Positions 8,422-16,965 of a stretch of DNA of 34,662 nucleotides are shown one piece after another. The first letter of the stretch is position 1. Each line of letters begins with the position of its first letter. Origin of the DNA: Hermodarchaeum sp048885185 (GTDB lineage: Archaea > Asgardarchaeota > Hermodarchaeia > Hermodarchaeales > Hermodarchaeaceae); assembly GCA_048885185.1 (NCBI GenBank), contig JBHLQC010000006.1:1-34662 (forward strand), written 5' to 3'. The translations under genes and the position numbers were made by a program. The notes below the pieces were generated by a model. That model saw only the letters and a program-made list of their open reading frames with translations. It made no database searches and was not told where the DNA came from.

Positions 8422-9645
8422 TTATCGTTTAACACTTAATGTTTCGAGGAAACTTTGTAACCGACCTTCAATTCGGACACTGTCTGAGAACTCAGGATCT
8501 AGAGGTAAGCGTACGGTTAGCACTTTCTTTTTCTCAGCGATTTTAATCATATCAGGTATTTCGAATTGGTCAGGGTCGCAGAATGAATGTTCTGCAATAA
8601 TTAATCCGTCGATTTTGAGTTTGTCAAAAATTCTCCCAAGAAAGTGGAGGCGGTCTGGTAAACCTTCTTGTGTGGGTTCAGCAGGAGCCGAGATAATGCT
8701 TTGGGCTAGTTCATGAAAAGGGTCGCCTTGCAGGTTAGATGGAGGATGAAATACGGTTCGAAAGCTGAAGGATAAGATATCAAGTACGATTTGGGCTTCT
8801 TCCACTTCTGCGTTGATTTTTGCATTTTCAAACAGAACAGCGATTCCTTCTGGATCAATCATCCCTCCAACCACTACTATTCGAGGACCTTTTCGTTCAG
8901 GTGTAACCGTGAGTTCCGGGACTTGACCATTAAGAAGCCCATATCGGAGAGCCTCAGCAGAAGGAATAAATTGATTGGTTCGTAATTCGTGTTGAACTTC
9001 GGAGGCTACTTGTTCTACTTGTTGTAATGTGTGGGGACCGGGAGCAGTAAAGAACTGGCGTACTAACTTGGCATATTCAGGATATGGGTAAATCGAGGGT
9101 TGAAGCAGCCGGGCTGCGACTATAAATTGCGCAGCGGCCCGAAATTCTGCTGTTAGTGCCACAGCTTCTCGGTACTTATCAATTGAAAATTTAGATCCAA
9201 AGGTTATTTCCAAATGGTTACTAAACTCGCGGAGTTCTTCAGTGAGGTATGTTATGGCGGCTTCGTCTCTGGCGACTGGAAAGGTTAAGCGAAGTAAAGT
9301 GTCTTCGGGGAACCGGGCACGCCAAACATCTCCGAGATTTTGCAAGGAGTCACAAGTGCCTCCAGGAAAGGCAATGGCGGCTAGTTTGGGAAGTTGTTCC
9401 TTTGATCGTTGACTAAAGAGATTTCTAGAATATGCACAGCAAAAAGTTTGGAGGCTGGCTTCATAGGCTCCAGAGGTTTTGTGATCTGCCCAGAGGAGTG
9501 TTGGTGTTAGATTATGGGCGAAAAAGAGTTCCAAAGGCGTATGGGGATAGATATACCCAACCAAGGAAGTTTCAGGAGTTATGATAGTTTGAAGAAGCTG
9601 GCGCCTTTCTGAAACGATTGTGTCATAGCTTAGCGGAGCATTCAT
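8422..9645 (-). CDS. 2-hydroxyacyl-CoA dehydratase / benzoyl-CoA reductase family subunit (HgdA/BcrB-like, divergent)
   Basis: Second component subunit, 407 residues, first gene of the minus-strand operon. Family features are the HNLTPTLLWAD strand, TFCCAYSRNLF (cluster cysteines, here a CC pair), FPGGTCDSLQNL, IVVVGGMIDPEG (Rossmann-like second half) and a C-terminal IAEHSFCDPDQFEIP. It is more divergent than the subunit that follows, as is usual for the partner that does not bind substrate. GGTGGG lies six bases before the ATG. With the 409-residue subunit it should form the heterodimer that accepts electrons from the activator. Its promoter must lie in the 172-bp gap shared with the divergent ABC transporter operon. 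Confidence 0.88.
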   Translation of the reverse strand: MNAPLSYDTIVSERRQLLQTIITPETSLVGYIYPHTPLELFFAHNLTPTLLWADHKTSGAYEASLQTFCCAYSRNLFSQRSKEQLPKLAAIAFPGGTCDSLQNLGDVWRARFPEDTLLRLTFPVARDEAAITYLTEELREFSNHLEITFGSKFSIDKYREAVALTAEFRAAAQFIVAARLLQPSIYPYPEYAKLVRQFFTAPGPHTLQQVEQVASEVQHELRTNQFIPSAEALRYGLLNGQVPELTVTPERKGPRIVVVGGMIDPEGIAVLFENAKINAEVEEAQIVLDILSFSFRTVFHPPSNLQGDPFHELAQSIISAPAEPTQEGLPDRLHFLGRIFDKLKIDGLIIAEHSFCDPDQFEIPDMIKIAEKKKVLTVRLPLDPEFSDSVRIEGRLQSFLETLSVKR

Positions 9646-9817
9646 TAGAACCCACCAAGTCCTGAAGGTATCTGCGAGCTTTTGTCTTAAGTTTTCTCAC
9701 CTTGTACAGCCTAAGAGAACGAATCAAAAAAATAAATCATTCATTCAGTGTCTTTGGTTTTTGCTACCACCATAATGCCCTTAAGCAAGATAGCTATTCT
9801 CTTTGCGAGGGTTTTCT

Positions 9818-10759
9818 GTGAACAGTTCGATTGAAATCTCTGAATTGACGAAGAAATTCGAAAAAATCACCGCAGTGAGTGACATCTCTCTCGATGTTAA
9901 GCGCGGCGAAGTCTTCGGATTTTTAGGACCAAATGCTGCTGGAAAATCCACTACGGTGAAAATCGCAGCCACTCTGCTAGAACCAACTAAGGGAACAATC
10001 GCAGTTGAAGGACATGATGTTCTTAAAGCTCCTGTTGATGTTCGGGCAATCACTGGACTCCTGCCTGAGGATGGGGCGAACACTCATTATGATCGACTCT
10101 CAGCCTACAAGAACTTGGAATATTTTGGACGACTCTATGATGTCCCCGAAGAAAAGTTACAGGATCGGATAGAACGACTTTTAGAATTCTTGGAGCTACT
10201 TGACCGAAAAGATGACTCACCAGCGACATTTTCTACAGGTCTAAAACAGAAGCTATCGCTTGCACGGTCAATGATCCATAACCCCAGCGTCGTATTTCTG
10301 GATGAACCCACCTCTAGCCTGGATCCAATTATGTCGAAAAAGGTCCGTGATTTCATTGATGAACAGGCAGAAGTAGGAAAACAGACATTCTTTCTCTGTA
10401 CACATTTACTATCAGAAGTGGAGGACCTATGTGATCGGGTCGGTTTCATTTCACGAGGCGTATTAGTAGAAGTAGGTCGACCTAAGGAATTGCGACGAAA
10501 GTTTTGGACGGTTCGAACCTACGAAGTTCAGTTGACTGATGCAGACTTGTCAAAAGGAGCTGAAATTATTTCATCTACTGGGCTTGTCAAATCTTCAAAG
10601 GTTGAGGGAGGACGTGTTGTCTTTGACATCGAAGACGCTGAAACTAAAAATCCTCAAATCATCCAAGCACTCATAGAAGCGGGTCAGCAAGTAATCGAAG
10701 TTCGTGAAAGGGTGCCAGATTTAGAAGATGTCTACCTGAAGGTAATTGGAGGAAATTAG
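9818..10759 (+). CDS. ABC transporter ATP-binding protein (ABC-2 exporter type)
   Basis: Nucleotide-binding subunit that powers an ABC-2 type exporter. Walker A is GPNAAGKST (residues 37-45), the ABC signature region is FSTGLKQKLSLARSM, Walker B is VVFLDEPTSSLDP, and the switch histidine is in LCTHLLSE. The roughly 100-residue tail after the ATPase core is the DrrA/NatA-type extension. I choose GTG 9818-9820 as the start because GCGAGGG precedes it by about seven bases; an in-frame TTG at 9803 would add five residues. It is followed after one base by the permease, so the pair is one operon. The cargo is unknown. Confidence 0.92.
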   Translation: MNSSIEISELTKKFEKITAVSDISLDVKRGEVFGFLGPNAAGKSTTVKIAATLLEPTKGTIAVEGHDVLKAPVDVRAITGLLPEDGANTHYDRLSAYKNLEYFGRLYDVPEEKLQDRIERLLEFLELLDRKDDSPATFSTGLKQKLSLARSMIHNPSVVFLDEPTSSLDPIMSKKVRDFIDEQAEVGKQTFFLCTHLLSEVEDLCDRVGFISRGVLVEVGRPKELRRKFWTVRTYEVQLTDADLSKGAEIISSTGLVKSSKVEGGRVVFDIEDAETKNPQIIQALIEAGQQVIEVRERVPDLEDVYLKVIGGN

Positions 10760-10760
10760 A

Positions 10761-11501
10761 ATGTGGAAAAAAGCATGGTTAATGGCTCGCACTGAAATCC
10801 GGATGGTCTTCAAAAGCCGTCAAGTGAAAATGATTCCTGCAATGATAATTATCATGACTGTAATCTTCGGCGGTGTGATGACCTTTCTAATACTCTCATT
10901 TGGCTTACCAGACCCAGTGTTTTTCAATACTATAATGAGCTACATCATGGGCGTGGTTATTATCATGCTGCCTGTAATGCTCCCGATTCTAATAGCAGCT
11001 GATTCGATTGTGGGAGAAAAGGAACGGCATACCCTAACACCCTTATTAGCGACGCCGCTTTCGGATGGTGAGCTTCTTTTAGGGAAATTCTTGACAGCAC
11101 TTATCCCGGGACTAATAGTTGCTTATGGTAACTTGATTTTAGCGACAGCTATAGTGAACGTGGTTATCCTCATGCTAGCGCCTCACATGTTTGGGGCTTG
11201 GCCAGACTTATTATCCTTAATTCAAGCACTCGTGTTGCCTGTTCTCTTCTCGGTATTAGCCGTTGGAATTATGGTTATAATTTCTGGTCGCGCAAACACG
11301 GTCTATGAAGCCTACCAGACAGGCGGGGTTCTAATCCTCCCAGCAATGGCGTTTGCCTATTCTGGACTCCTACAGGGAACCGGACTAAATTGGTTGATAT
11401 TCTATATTGGAGTGCTCGTTCTGATAATCGTAGACATTATACTTTACCGAGTTGCAGTGAGGCTTTTCAATCGTGACGCACTCACGTCGCGTGTTGGCTA
11501 A
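10761..11501 (+). CDS. ABC-2 type transporter permease
   Basis: Membrane subunit of the exporter encoded with the ATPase just upstream (1-bp gap). About 246 residues. After a short amphipathic start (MWKKAWLMARTEIRMVF), six hydrophobic segments can be seen, including MIPAMIIIMTVIFGGVMTF, MGVVIIMLPVMLPILIA, LIPGLIVAYGNLILATAIV and a C-terminal WLIFYIGVLVLIIVDIIL. The loop DSIVGEKERHTLTPLLATP is the typical conserved EKE...T...LL...P motif of ABC-2 permeases. GGAGG lies inside the end of the ATPase gene and supports ATG 10761; a TTG at 10746 would add five residues. Confidence 0.9.
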   Translation: MWKKAWLMARTEIRMVFKSRQVKMIPAMIIIMTVIFGGVMTFLILSFGLPDPVFFNTIMSYIMGVVIIMLPVMLPILIAADSIVGEKERHTLTPLLATPLSDGELLLGKFLTALIPGLIVAYGNLILATAIVNVVILMLAPHMFGAWPDLLSLIQALVLPVLFSVLAVGIMVIISGRANTVYEAYQTGGVLILPAMAFAYSGLLQGTGLNWLIFYIGVLVLIIVDIILYRVAVRLFNRDALTSRVG

Positions 11502-11570
11502 GAATGTGCTATACAAAGAGCACTATTAAACCAGAAAACAGAAAAGAATTGAACAGCGAACGTGATTTTC

Positions 11571-11873
11571 ATGTCAAAAGTATATCGTATCATTGCACGT
11601 GTCCATGAATTACGACACCAACCTGGAAAGAGCCCGTGCCGACTTTACAAGGTTGGTGATGAGTTTGATTTATCCAAACCGGAAGAGAAAGAGAAGATCT
11701 GCCGTTGGGCGTACAATGCCATGTTCCCTTTCATCACGATTCTCGAATTTGATGGGACCATACCGTGGGAACCCGATTCGGACCGGGGGTACGTTGCCTG
11801 CCCAGATCCACATAATATCGTGGTGTTTGAACTTCGCCGTGAAGGCATCCTTGAGAAACGGGAGACCCCTTAA
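11571..11873 (+). CDS. Small conserved protein, TIGR04076-like
   Basis: 100 residues from ATG 11571 (MSKVYRIIARV). An in-frame GTG at 11562 is possible. The layout KVGDEF, then C/W pair in KICRWAYNAMFPFI, then IPWEPDSD, VACPDPHNIVVFELRR resembles the small uncharacterised family TIGR04076, in which cysteines recur at the same places (SPCRLYKVGDEF, KICRWA, ACPDP). The conserved cysteines could bind a metal, but no function is known. It stands 69 bp after the ABC permease on the same strand and ends 12 bp before a convergent oxidoreductase gene. No signal peptide or membrane segment is seen. Confidence 0.82.
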   Translation: MSKVYRIIARVHELRHQPGKSPCRLYKVGDEFDLSKPEEKEKICRWAYNAMFPFITILEFDGTIPWEPDSDRGYVACPDPHNIVVFELRREGILEKRETP

Positions 11874-11885
11874 TGCCGTTATCGT

Positions 11886-12827
11886 CTAGAGTTTTGAGAG
11901 GACTGTCTTTCCAAGCACTTTGATTTGAGTGATTTCCTGCTCATGTGGAAACATGAAGATAAAATGAGTGATGCCTATTTTGATAAATTCACGAAGTCGT
12001 TTCACCATATAGTCAGGTGTTCCCCACAAGGCTTGTGCAACTCGTTCCCGATATTCATCGACCGAGATATTTCGTTCCTTGGCGTTCTCAATGATCGCCT
12101 TTTCCATTTCATCCTCAGATTCGAAAATTCGTGTCCATAATCCGACCGATTTCTGGATATCACTAGTATCGCGTCCGTATTTCTTGGCTAGATGGGCAAG
12201 TCGTTGAAAACGTCGGTCTAAATCTTCAGGGGTGGTCATCCAAGCGATATTAATACCATCACCATGTTTTGCAGTGAGTCGGAGCATGTATTCTTTGCCA
12301 TTTTGCGCTCCAATCCAGATAGGCATTGGATCTTGAACGGGTTTGGGAAAGGAGATGACATCATCTACTTGGTAATGTTTGCCTTTGAAAGAAAAGCGCT
12401 CATTGGTCCAAATGCCCCGAATAATTTGTACGGTGTCGGCTAATTCGTTAATTCGGGTTATAGATTTCGGAAAGGGATAACCATAGGCGTTGTATTCGAT
12501 TTCTTTCCACCCGGCACCGATTCCAAATTCTAATCGACCGTTGGAAAGCACGTCGAGGGTGGCTGCCATTTTCGCAGTGAGTGCAGGATTTCGATAACTT
12601 TGACAGAAGACCATACTGCCAACACGAACCTTGGGGTTCTGTTGGGCTAGCGCGGTCATGAGAAGCCAGGGCTCCAGAAGAATCCGGTCCGTGGCTTCTT
12701 TATCAAGCATAAAATGATCGCTAAACCATATTGTCGAGAATCCCGTCTTTAGGGCAATATCAGTGATTTTGTTAACATTATCAAAAGTGTAGCCAAATTG
12801 AGGTTCGATTTGGACACCAAATTCCAT
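11886..12827 (-). CDS. LLM-class flavin- or F420-dependent oxidoreductase
   Basis: 313 residues with the TIM-barrel layout of the luciferase-like monooxygenase family, which in archaea includes F420-dependent methylene-H4MPT reductase and secondary-alcohol dehydrogenases. Visible features are FGVQIEPQFGY at strand 1, STIWFSDHFML, VRVGSMVFCQSYRNPALTAK, the LSNGRLEFGIGAGW motif that is nearly invariant in the family, and PMPIWIGAQNGKEYMLRLTAKHGDG. The last motif and the GAGW segment bind the cofactor phosphate. Whether the cofactor is FMN or F420 cannot be decided. It is transcribed divergently from tldD, with a 110-bp shared upstream region. Confidence 0.9.
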   Translation of the reverse strand: MEFGVQIEPQFGYTFDNVNKITDIALKTGFSTIWFSDHFMLDKEATDRILLEPWLLMTALAQQNPKVRVGSMVFCQSYRNPALTAKMAATLDVLSNGRLEFGIGAGWKEIEYNAYGYPFPKSITRINELADTVQIIRGIWTNERFSFKGKHYQVDDVISFPKPVQDPMPIWIGAQNGKEYMLRLTAKHGDGINIAWMTTPEDLDRRFQRLAHLAKKYGRDTSDIQKSVGLWTRIFESEDEMEKAIIENAKERNISVDEYRERVAQALWGTPDYMVKRLREFIKIGITHFIFMFPHEQEITQIKVLGKTVLSKL

Positions 12828-12878
12828 ACGTTCACCAACTAAATACCAACGTAATTGAAACGCGGTTGGTGAGGACCG

Positions 12879-12886
12879 CTTAAATA
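12879..12886 (+). promoter_or_regulatory. Probable TATA box of the tldD-tldE operon
   Basis: CTTAAATA in the gap between the divergent oxidoreductase and tldD. A start site about 26 bp downstream would give a leader of about 30 nt before ATG 12938. This is assigned by position and AT-content only. Confidence 0.4.
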
Positions 12887-12937
12887 TTTGTACATTCTTA
12901 GCCCAGAGCTATTGCTCACATTGGTGGATGGATTGTA

Positions 12938-14362
12938 ATGCTGGATAAACTTCAAGCCGCAGTATCTTTTGGTGAAAAACAAGGAGCAGACTTTGTAGAG
13001 GCGCGATATGATGACATGACCCTTCGCACATTAAGACGTGTTAATGATACATGGAGGGACATCATCCAGAAATCACGTACAGGGATAGGAGTTACGTGCT
13101 ATTTTGATGGAACCGCGGGTTATTCATTTACTGCCAGTGAAATGAAGAAGGATATTGAAGATACAGTAAAACGGGCTTACCAAATGGCTAAGGCTGCTTC
13201 GACAGCAGCCTTATTGAAGCTAGATTTTGATGAACGCCCAGCGGTAAAAAGCAAACCATCAGACACATACTCGGTTAAGATTCATCCCAAAACCAAGGAT
13301 ATCGATTACAAAATGGACCTAGTAAATCGGGCAGTAGGAGCCGCACAAGATGCAGGAAAAGATATTCAGACGATAAATGGATCCTATGGCGAACTTTATG
13401 GTCAAAAAATATTCACAAATAGCGAAGGATCCAACATCGAATGGAGCTTTCTAGTGGTTGATTTACCATGCCGAGTAACCTCAAAGACGAGTACGGGAGA
13501 TCTTGTGTTCGCTTCTCATCGAAAGGCAGGATCTTTTGGATTGGAAAAGTTCAAGCAAAAAGATTCAACTCCCGAAGATATCGGCAAGGCTGCTGGCGAT
13601 TCTGCAGCTGAGCAAATTACCGCAAAAGCATGTCCAGCAGGAAAATTCACCGCCTTGACAGACAATGATCTAACTGGTGTCTTAGCCCATGAATCGTTTG
13701 GACATCTAAGTGAAGGCGATTTTGTCGTGATAGGGGTCTCACCTCTTGCAGGAAAAATTGGAGAAAAACTCGGAACAGAACAGGCAACCATCATTGATGG
13801 CGGGATTCCAGATATCGCTAAAGAGGGTGGATTATGGCTGCCATATGATGACCAAGGAATTCCAGCTAGCATGACCACCGTGCTCGATAAGGGAATTCTC
13901 CGACATTTCTTACAGAATAGAGGAACCGCCAAGAAATTAGAACAGGAACCTACGAGTAACTGTCGTGCGGTCCATTTTGGTTTTATGCCTATTCCTCGGA
14001 TGACTAATACTTATTTCACTCCTGGTGATTTAACGGACGAAGAAGCACTAGAACAACTCGGTACAGGAGTCTATGCCATTCAAACTGCAGGCGGACAGGT
14101 GCAAGGGGATGGCAGTTTTCTCTTCAAAGCCGATAGAGGATACTGGGTAGAAAAGGGAGAAATCCAATATCCCATTCGAGAGGTGGCCCTTTCAGGTAAT
14201 ATCCTGCAACTACTGACTCAAGTAGAAGGCGCAACTAAAGACTTGTCTCTAAAGGGCACCTACTTCGGTGGGTGTGGCAAGGCAGGTCAGTACCCACTTC
14301 CTGCAGGACTCGGAGGACCAAAGCTCCTCATAAAAGAGGTTACATTTGGAGGAAAGGCATAG
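12938..14362 (+). CDS. tldD: TldD-type metalloprotease subunit
   Basis: Active subunit of the TldD/TldE zinc protease, which unfolds and degrades peptides and matures some ribosomal peptides such as microcin B17. 474 residues. The zinc motif HESFGH is at residues 251-256 (LAHESFGHLSEGD), with further conserved blocks YDDQGIPAS, NRGTAKKLEQEPTSNCRAVHFG and the C-terminal YFGGCGKAGQYPLPAGLGGP. The third zinc ligand of TldD is a cysteine in the last of these blocks, and C is present. GGTGGATGG precedes the start. tldE follows after 21 bp, so the heterodimer genes form one operon. No obvious precursor peptide gene is nearby, which favours a housekeeping proteolytic role. Confidence 0.95.
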   Translation: MLDKLQAAVSFGEKQGADFVEARYDDMTLRTLRRVNDTWRDIIQKSRTGIGVTCYFDGTAGYSFTASEMKKDIEDTVKRAYQMAKAASTAALLKLDFDERPAVKSKPSDTYSVKIHPKTKDIDYKMDLVNRAVGAAQDAGKDIQTINGSYGELYGQKIFTNSEGSNIEWSFLVVDLPCRVTSKTSTGDLVFASHRKAGSFGLEKFKQKDSTPEDIGKAAGDSAAEQITAKACPAGKFTALTDNDLTGVLAHESFGHLSEGDFVVIGVSPLAGKIGEKLGTEQATIIDGGIPDIAKEGGLWLPYDDQGIPASMTTVLDKGILRHFLQNRGTAKKLEQEPTSNCRAVHFGFMPIPRMTNTYFTPGDLTDEEALEQLGTGVYAIQTAGGQVQGDGSFLFKADRGYWVEKGEIQYPIREVALSGNILQLLTQVEGATKDLSLKGTYFGGCGKAGQYPLPAGLGGPKLLIKEVTFGGKA

Positions 14363-14383
14363 CAAACAAGGAGATGAAAGATA

Positions 14384-15775
14384 ATGGAATATGAAGCAAT
14401 CAAGGACAACTTGCTGGCTGAAATTGACACGGGCCTAAAATACGCCAAATCACTGGACAAAACAGCTGAATTTGAAATCTATCTTTCCTACCGTAGTAAC
14501 TCAAGCGTAGTCATTAAGCAAGGGGTTGTAGAAGCAACTGACGGAACAACAGCCGGAACGGCAGTTCGTGTTGCCAAAGATCAACGAGTGAGTTTTGCTT
14601 CTTCAAGTGGAATCACTCCTGACCGCATCAAGCGAAGTGTACAAGAAGCCGTTGCTAGCTTGAAAGCTACATCTGAGAAAGATACACGATTTCAGGGATT
14701 CTGCGAACCCAAGCCCCCAGGTCACGAAGGTTCATTCACTCCAGCGATTCTAGATTTATCCACCGAAGATCTAGTGAAATACTCGCTGCAAATCATTGGA
14801 GACATATCGAAAGTCAACGCTCGAATGATGGCAATATCAGCTTGTGAAGTCAGTTGGGGAGGTTTCGCGATTGGTAATAGTCGAGGACTTGAACGGGCAT
14901 CTAGTTCAGCATACAATTATGCTTCTGCTTATGCAATGGCGATTGATGGTAATGAACGTCGAGCGACTGAAGAGGAGTTCATTTCACGCGAAAAAGCCAT
15001 TGATGTTTCTGGAATGGGTGAAAAAGCTGCGAAGAAAGCCTTGAGTATGTTAGGAGCAAAGAAACTGAATCAAACAACTACCCTACCCACGCTATGGGCG
15101 CCTGAAGCTGCGGCTAGTTACATCCTTGCCAGCTTTGGTCAATCGGGTGTTGGGCACAACACCGTTGAAGGATTATCTCCACTAGCCCCGAAACTTGGAA
15201 ACCAAATTGCTGAAAAACAGTTCACCTTAGTTGATAATGGTCAAGACCCACAGGGTATTGGCACAGAATCAGTTGATGCAGAAGGCTATCCACAAGGACG
15301 AACAACCCTAGTTAATCAAGGAGTTTTGAAGAATTTTCTCTTTGATTCATATTATGGTGCCATTGCTGGTAAATCATCGACCGGAAATTGTGGTCGGGCA
15401 GGAGGTCCTTTTGGAGGAACCATACCGTATGAGGATGCCCCAAAGATTACCATTAAGAACTTAGAGGTAGTCTCGGGAACGAAGAGCGAGGAGGAACTCA
15501 TTGCCTCAGTGGATGGACAAGGATTGTTAATTACAGATCCACCAATCGGTATTTTCCATAGTGATGTTTCAACTGGTGATTTTTCCGTGGTGGCAAATGC
15601 AGTTTTTCTCATTGAAGATGGTGAAAAGAAAACACCACTGGAACCATTGTCAATCGCAGGAAGTTTCTATAAGGGGTTAGAACAGCTTCGTGGTGTTGGC
15701 AATAATGCGGAAATGACCTCGTATTTTGTAAAAGCACCTAGTGTACTCATTGATGGTTTCTCTGTTACTGGATAA
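14384..15775 (+). CDS. tldE: TldE/PmbA-type partner subunit of TldD
   Basis: 463 residues of the same fold as TldD but without the HExxxH zinc motif, as expected of the inactive partner that forms the chamber with TldD. Conserved features are IKQGVVEATDGTTAGTAVRV near the N-terminus, FTLVDNGQDPQGIGTESVDAE in the middle, NQGVLKNFLFDSYYG, and a C-terminal IGIFHSDVSTGDFSVVANA block typical of PmbA. AAGGAGA precedes the ATG at good distance. It is translated directly after tldD and probably co-transcribed with the AIR-synthase-like gene 51 bp downstream. Confidence 0.94.
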   Translation: MEYEAIKDNLLAEIDTGLKYAKSLDKTAEFEIYLSYRSNSSVVIKQGVVEATDGTTAGTAVRVAKDQRVSFASSSGITPDRIKRSVQEAVASLKATSEKDTRFQGFCEPKPPGHEGSFTPAILDLSTEDLVKYSLQIIGDISKVNARMMAISACEVSWGGFAIGNSRGLERASSSAYNYASAYAMAIDGNERRATEEEFISREKAIDVSGMGEKAAKKALSMLGAKKLNQTTTLPTLWAPEAAASYILASFGQSGVGHNTVEGLSPLAPKLGNQIAEKQFTLVDNGQDPQGIGTESVDAEGYPQGRTTLVNQGVLKNFLFDSYYGAIAGKSSTGNCGRAGGPFGGTIPYEDAPKITIKNLEVVSGTKSEEELIASVDGQGLLITDPPIGIFHSDVSTGDFSVVANAVFLIEDGEKKTPLEPLSIAGSFYKGLEQLRGVGNNAEMTSYFVKAPSVLIDGFSVTG

Positions 15776-15826
15776 TGAGAAGTATTGCATTCACCATTCT
15801 TGTGATTAACCACAAGTTTTATCGAA

Positions 15827-16921
15827 ATGCAAATACTCCCTTCTTCCACAGGAGCCTGTATCAAAATGCCTGGTCAACTAGCTCGAATTATCTCTGAAGT
15901 TAAGGGCTACTGGGGTTTACGGCGCAAGCAGCCCATTGGAAAGCTCGTATCAATCCTTCGCAAGGAGGGCTTCAAGTGCCCGCATGTGTTGTCTTCCATT
16001 GGTGAGGATTCAGCTGCCATTGATTTGGGCGGAGATAATCTCATTTTGTTATCCACAGATGCAGTAATTCCCGAGTTAGCCATGTCCAAGCCTTACGTAG
16101 CCGGTTATGCTGCCATATTAGTCAATGTCAACGATATCTATGCTGCGGGGGGACGCCCAATTGTGGCGATGGTCAATATCGCCTTCGAAGAATTGGATAT
16201 CGGAGTAAAATTTATGGAGGGTATCTGTGAAGCCGGACAAAAATTCCGTGTCGAAGTGGTGCGTGGACATACGACACCAGATGCCCCCACTAATGGTGTA
16301 AGTGCTTCAATCTGTGGCACAGTCCGCCGCGATGCATATGTAAGCGCAGGCGGTGCTCAGCCAAATGATGTACTCATTCTGGCAATTGATTTGGAGGGTC
16401 GTATCTCTCCGAACTATGAATATGGATGGGATACAACAGCTTTGAAAACGTCTGAAGCTATTCTACAACGGTACGAGGCGATGCGCATCCTCGCTGAGAA
16501 ACAACTACTGACGGCATCGAAAGATCTGAGTAATGGGGGAATTATTGGGACGATTCTTTTAATGCTGGAGTATGCACAGAAAGGTGCCGTGATTGATTTA
16601 ATCTCAATTCCTTTGCCACAGGGTTTTGATATCGTAACTTGGTTGAAAATGTATATTTCTACAGGATTTGTGGTCACAACTCCAAAGAATCAGGCGGGAC
16701 AGGTGATGGCCATTTTTGAAGACCATAACCTCAGTGCGGCAGTTATTGGAACCGTAGATGATAGTCAAAAGCTTAGGATTCAACTTGGTGAAGAATCTGA
16801 AACAATTTTTGATTTCACTCAAGAGTCTATTGTTGCCCCACCCCCTCCTCCCCAACTAAACCGAGTTACGGCTCTTGATTCCTCCCGACAAAAATCCAAG
16901 GAAGACCCTAACCATAAATAG
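15827..16921 (+). CDS. AIR synthase-related (PurM/HypE/ThiL/SelD superfamily) protein
   Basis: 364 residues with the two-domain PurM fold: ATP-binding half around SSIGEDSAAIDLGGDNLILLS (the GDDAA-like motif), the YAAILVNVNDIYAAGGRPIVAMV stretch, and a C-terminal half with SKDLSNGGIIGTILLMLEYA. Members of this superfamily phosphorylate or dehydrate small molecules with ATP (AIR synthase, thiamine-phosphate kinase, HypE, selenophosphate synthetase). The Cys/Sec active site of SelD and the C-terminal cysteine of HypE are absent, so it is an uncharacterised branch, perhaps close to the methanogenesis-marker-2 group. The tail after residue 340 is proline-rich (PPPPPQ) and probably disordered. The start could instead be ATG 15866 (MPGQLARI), with AGGAG upstream. 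The reaction is unknown. Confidence 0.82.
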   Translation: MQILPSSTGACIKMPGQLARIISEVKGYWGLRRKQPIGKLVSILRKEGFKCPHVLSSIGEDSAAIDLGGDNLILLSTDAVIPELAMSKPYVAGYAAILVNVNDIYAAGGRPIVAMVNIAFEELDIGVKFMEGICEAGQKFRVEVVRGHTTPDAPTNGVSASICGTVRRDAYVSAGGAQPNDVLILAIDLEGRISPNYEYGWDTTALKTSEAILQRYEAMRILAEKQLLTASKDLSNGGIIGTILLMLEYAQKGAVIDLISIPLPQGFDIVTWLKMYISTGFVVTTPKNQAGQVMAIFEDHNLSAAVIGTVDDSQKLRIQLGEESETIFDFTQESIVAPPPPPQLNRVTALDSSRQKSKEDPNHK

Positions 16922-16965
16922 AAGAATAAGTACACACGATATACAGACATTGAAGGGTGAACCCG

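Noticed and set aside
6374..9645. Calling the operon a benzoyl-CoA reductase
   Set aside because: Only one activator-type ATPase is present, whereas Bcr/Bzd enzymes carry two; family level is as far as the sequence goes.
13516..13932. A 138-codon minus-strand open frame inside tldD
   Set aside because: It lies wholly within the zinc-motif region of tldD and has no support of its own.
15827..16921. Selenophosphate synthetase or HypE identity for the AIR-synthase-like gene
   Set aside because: The Cys/Sec active-site motif of SelD and the C-terminal cysteine of HypE are not present.
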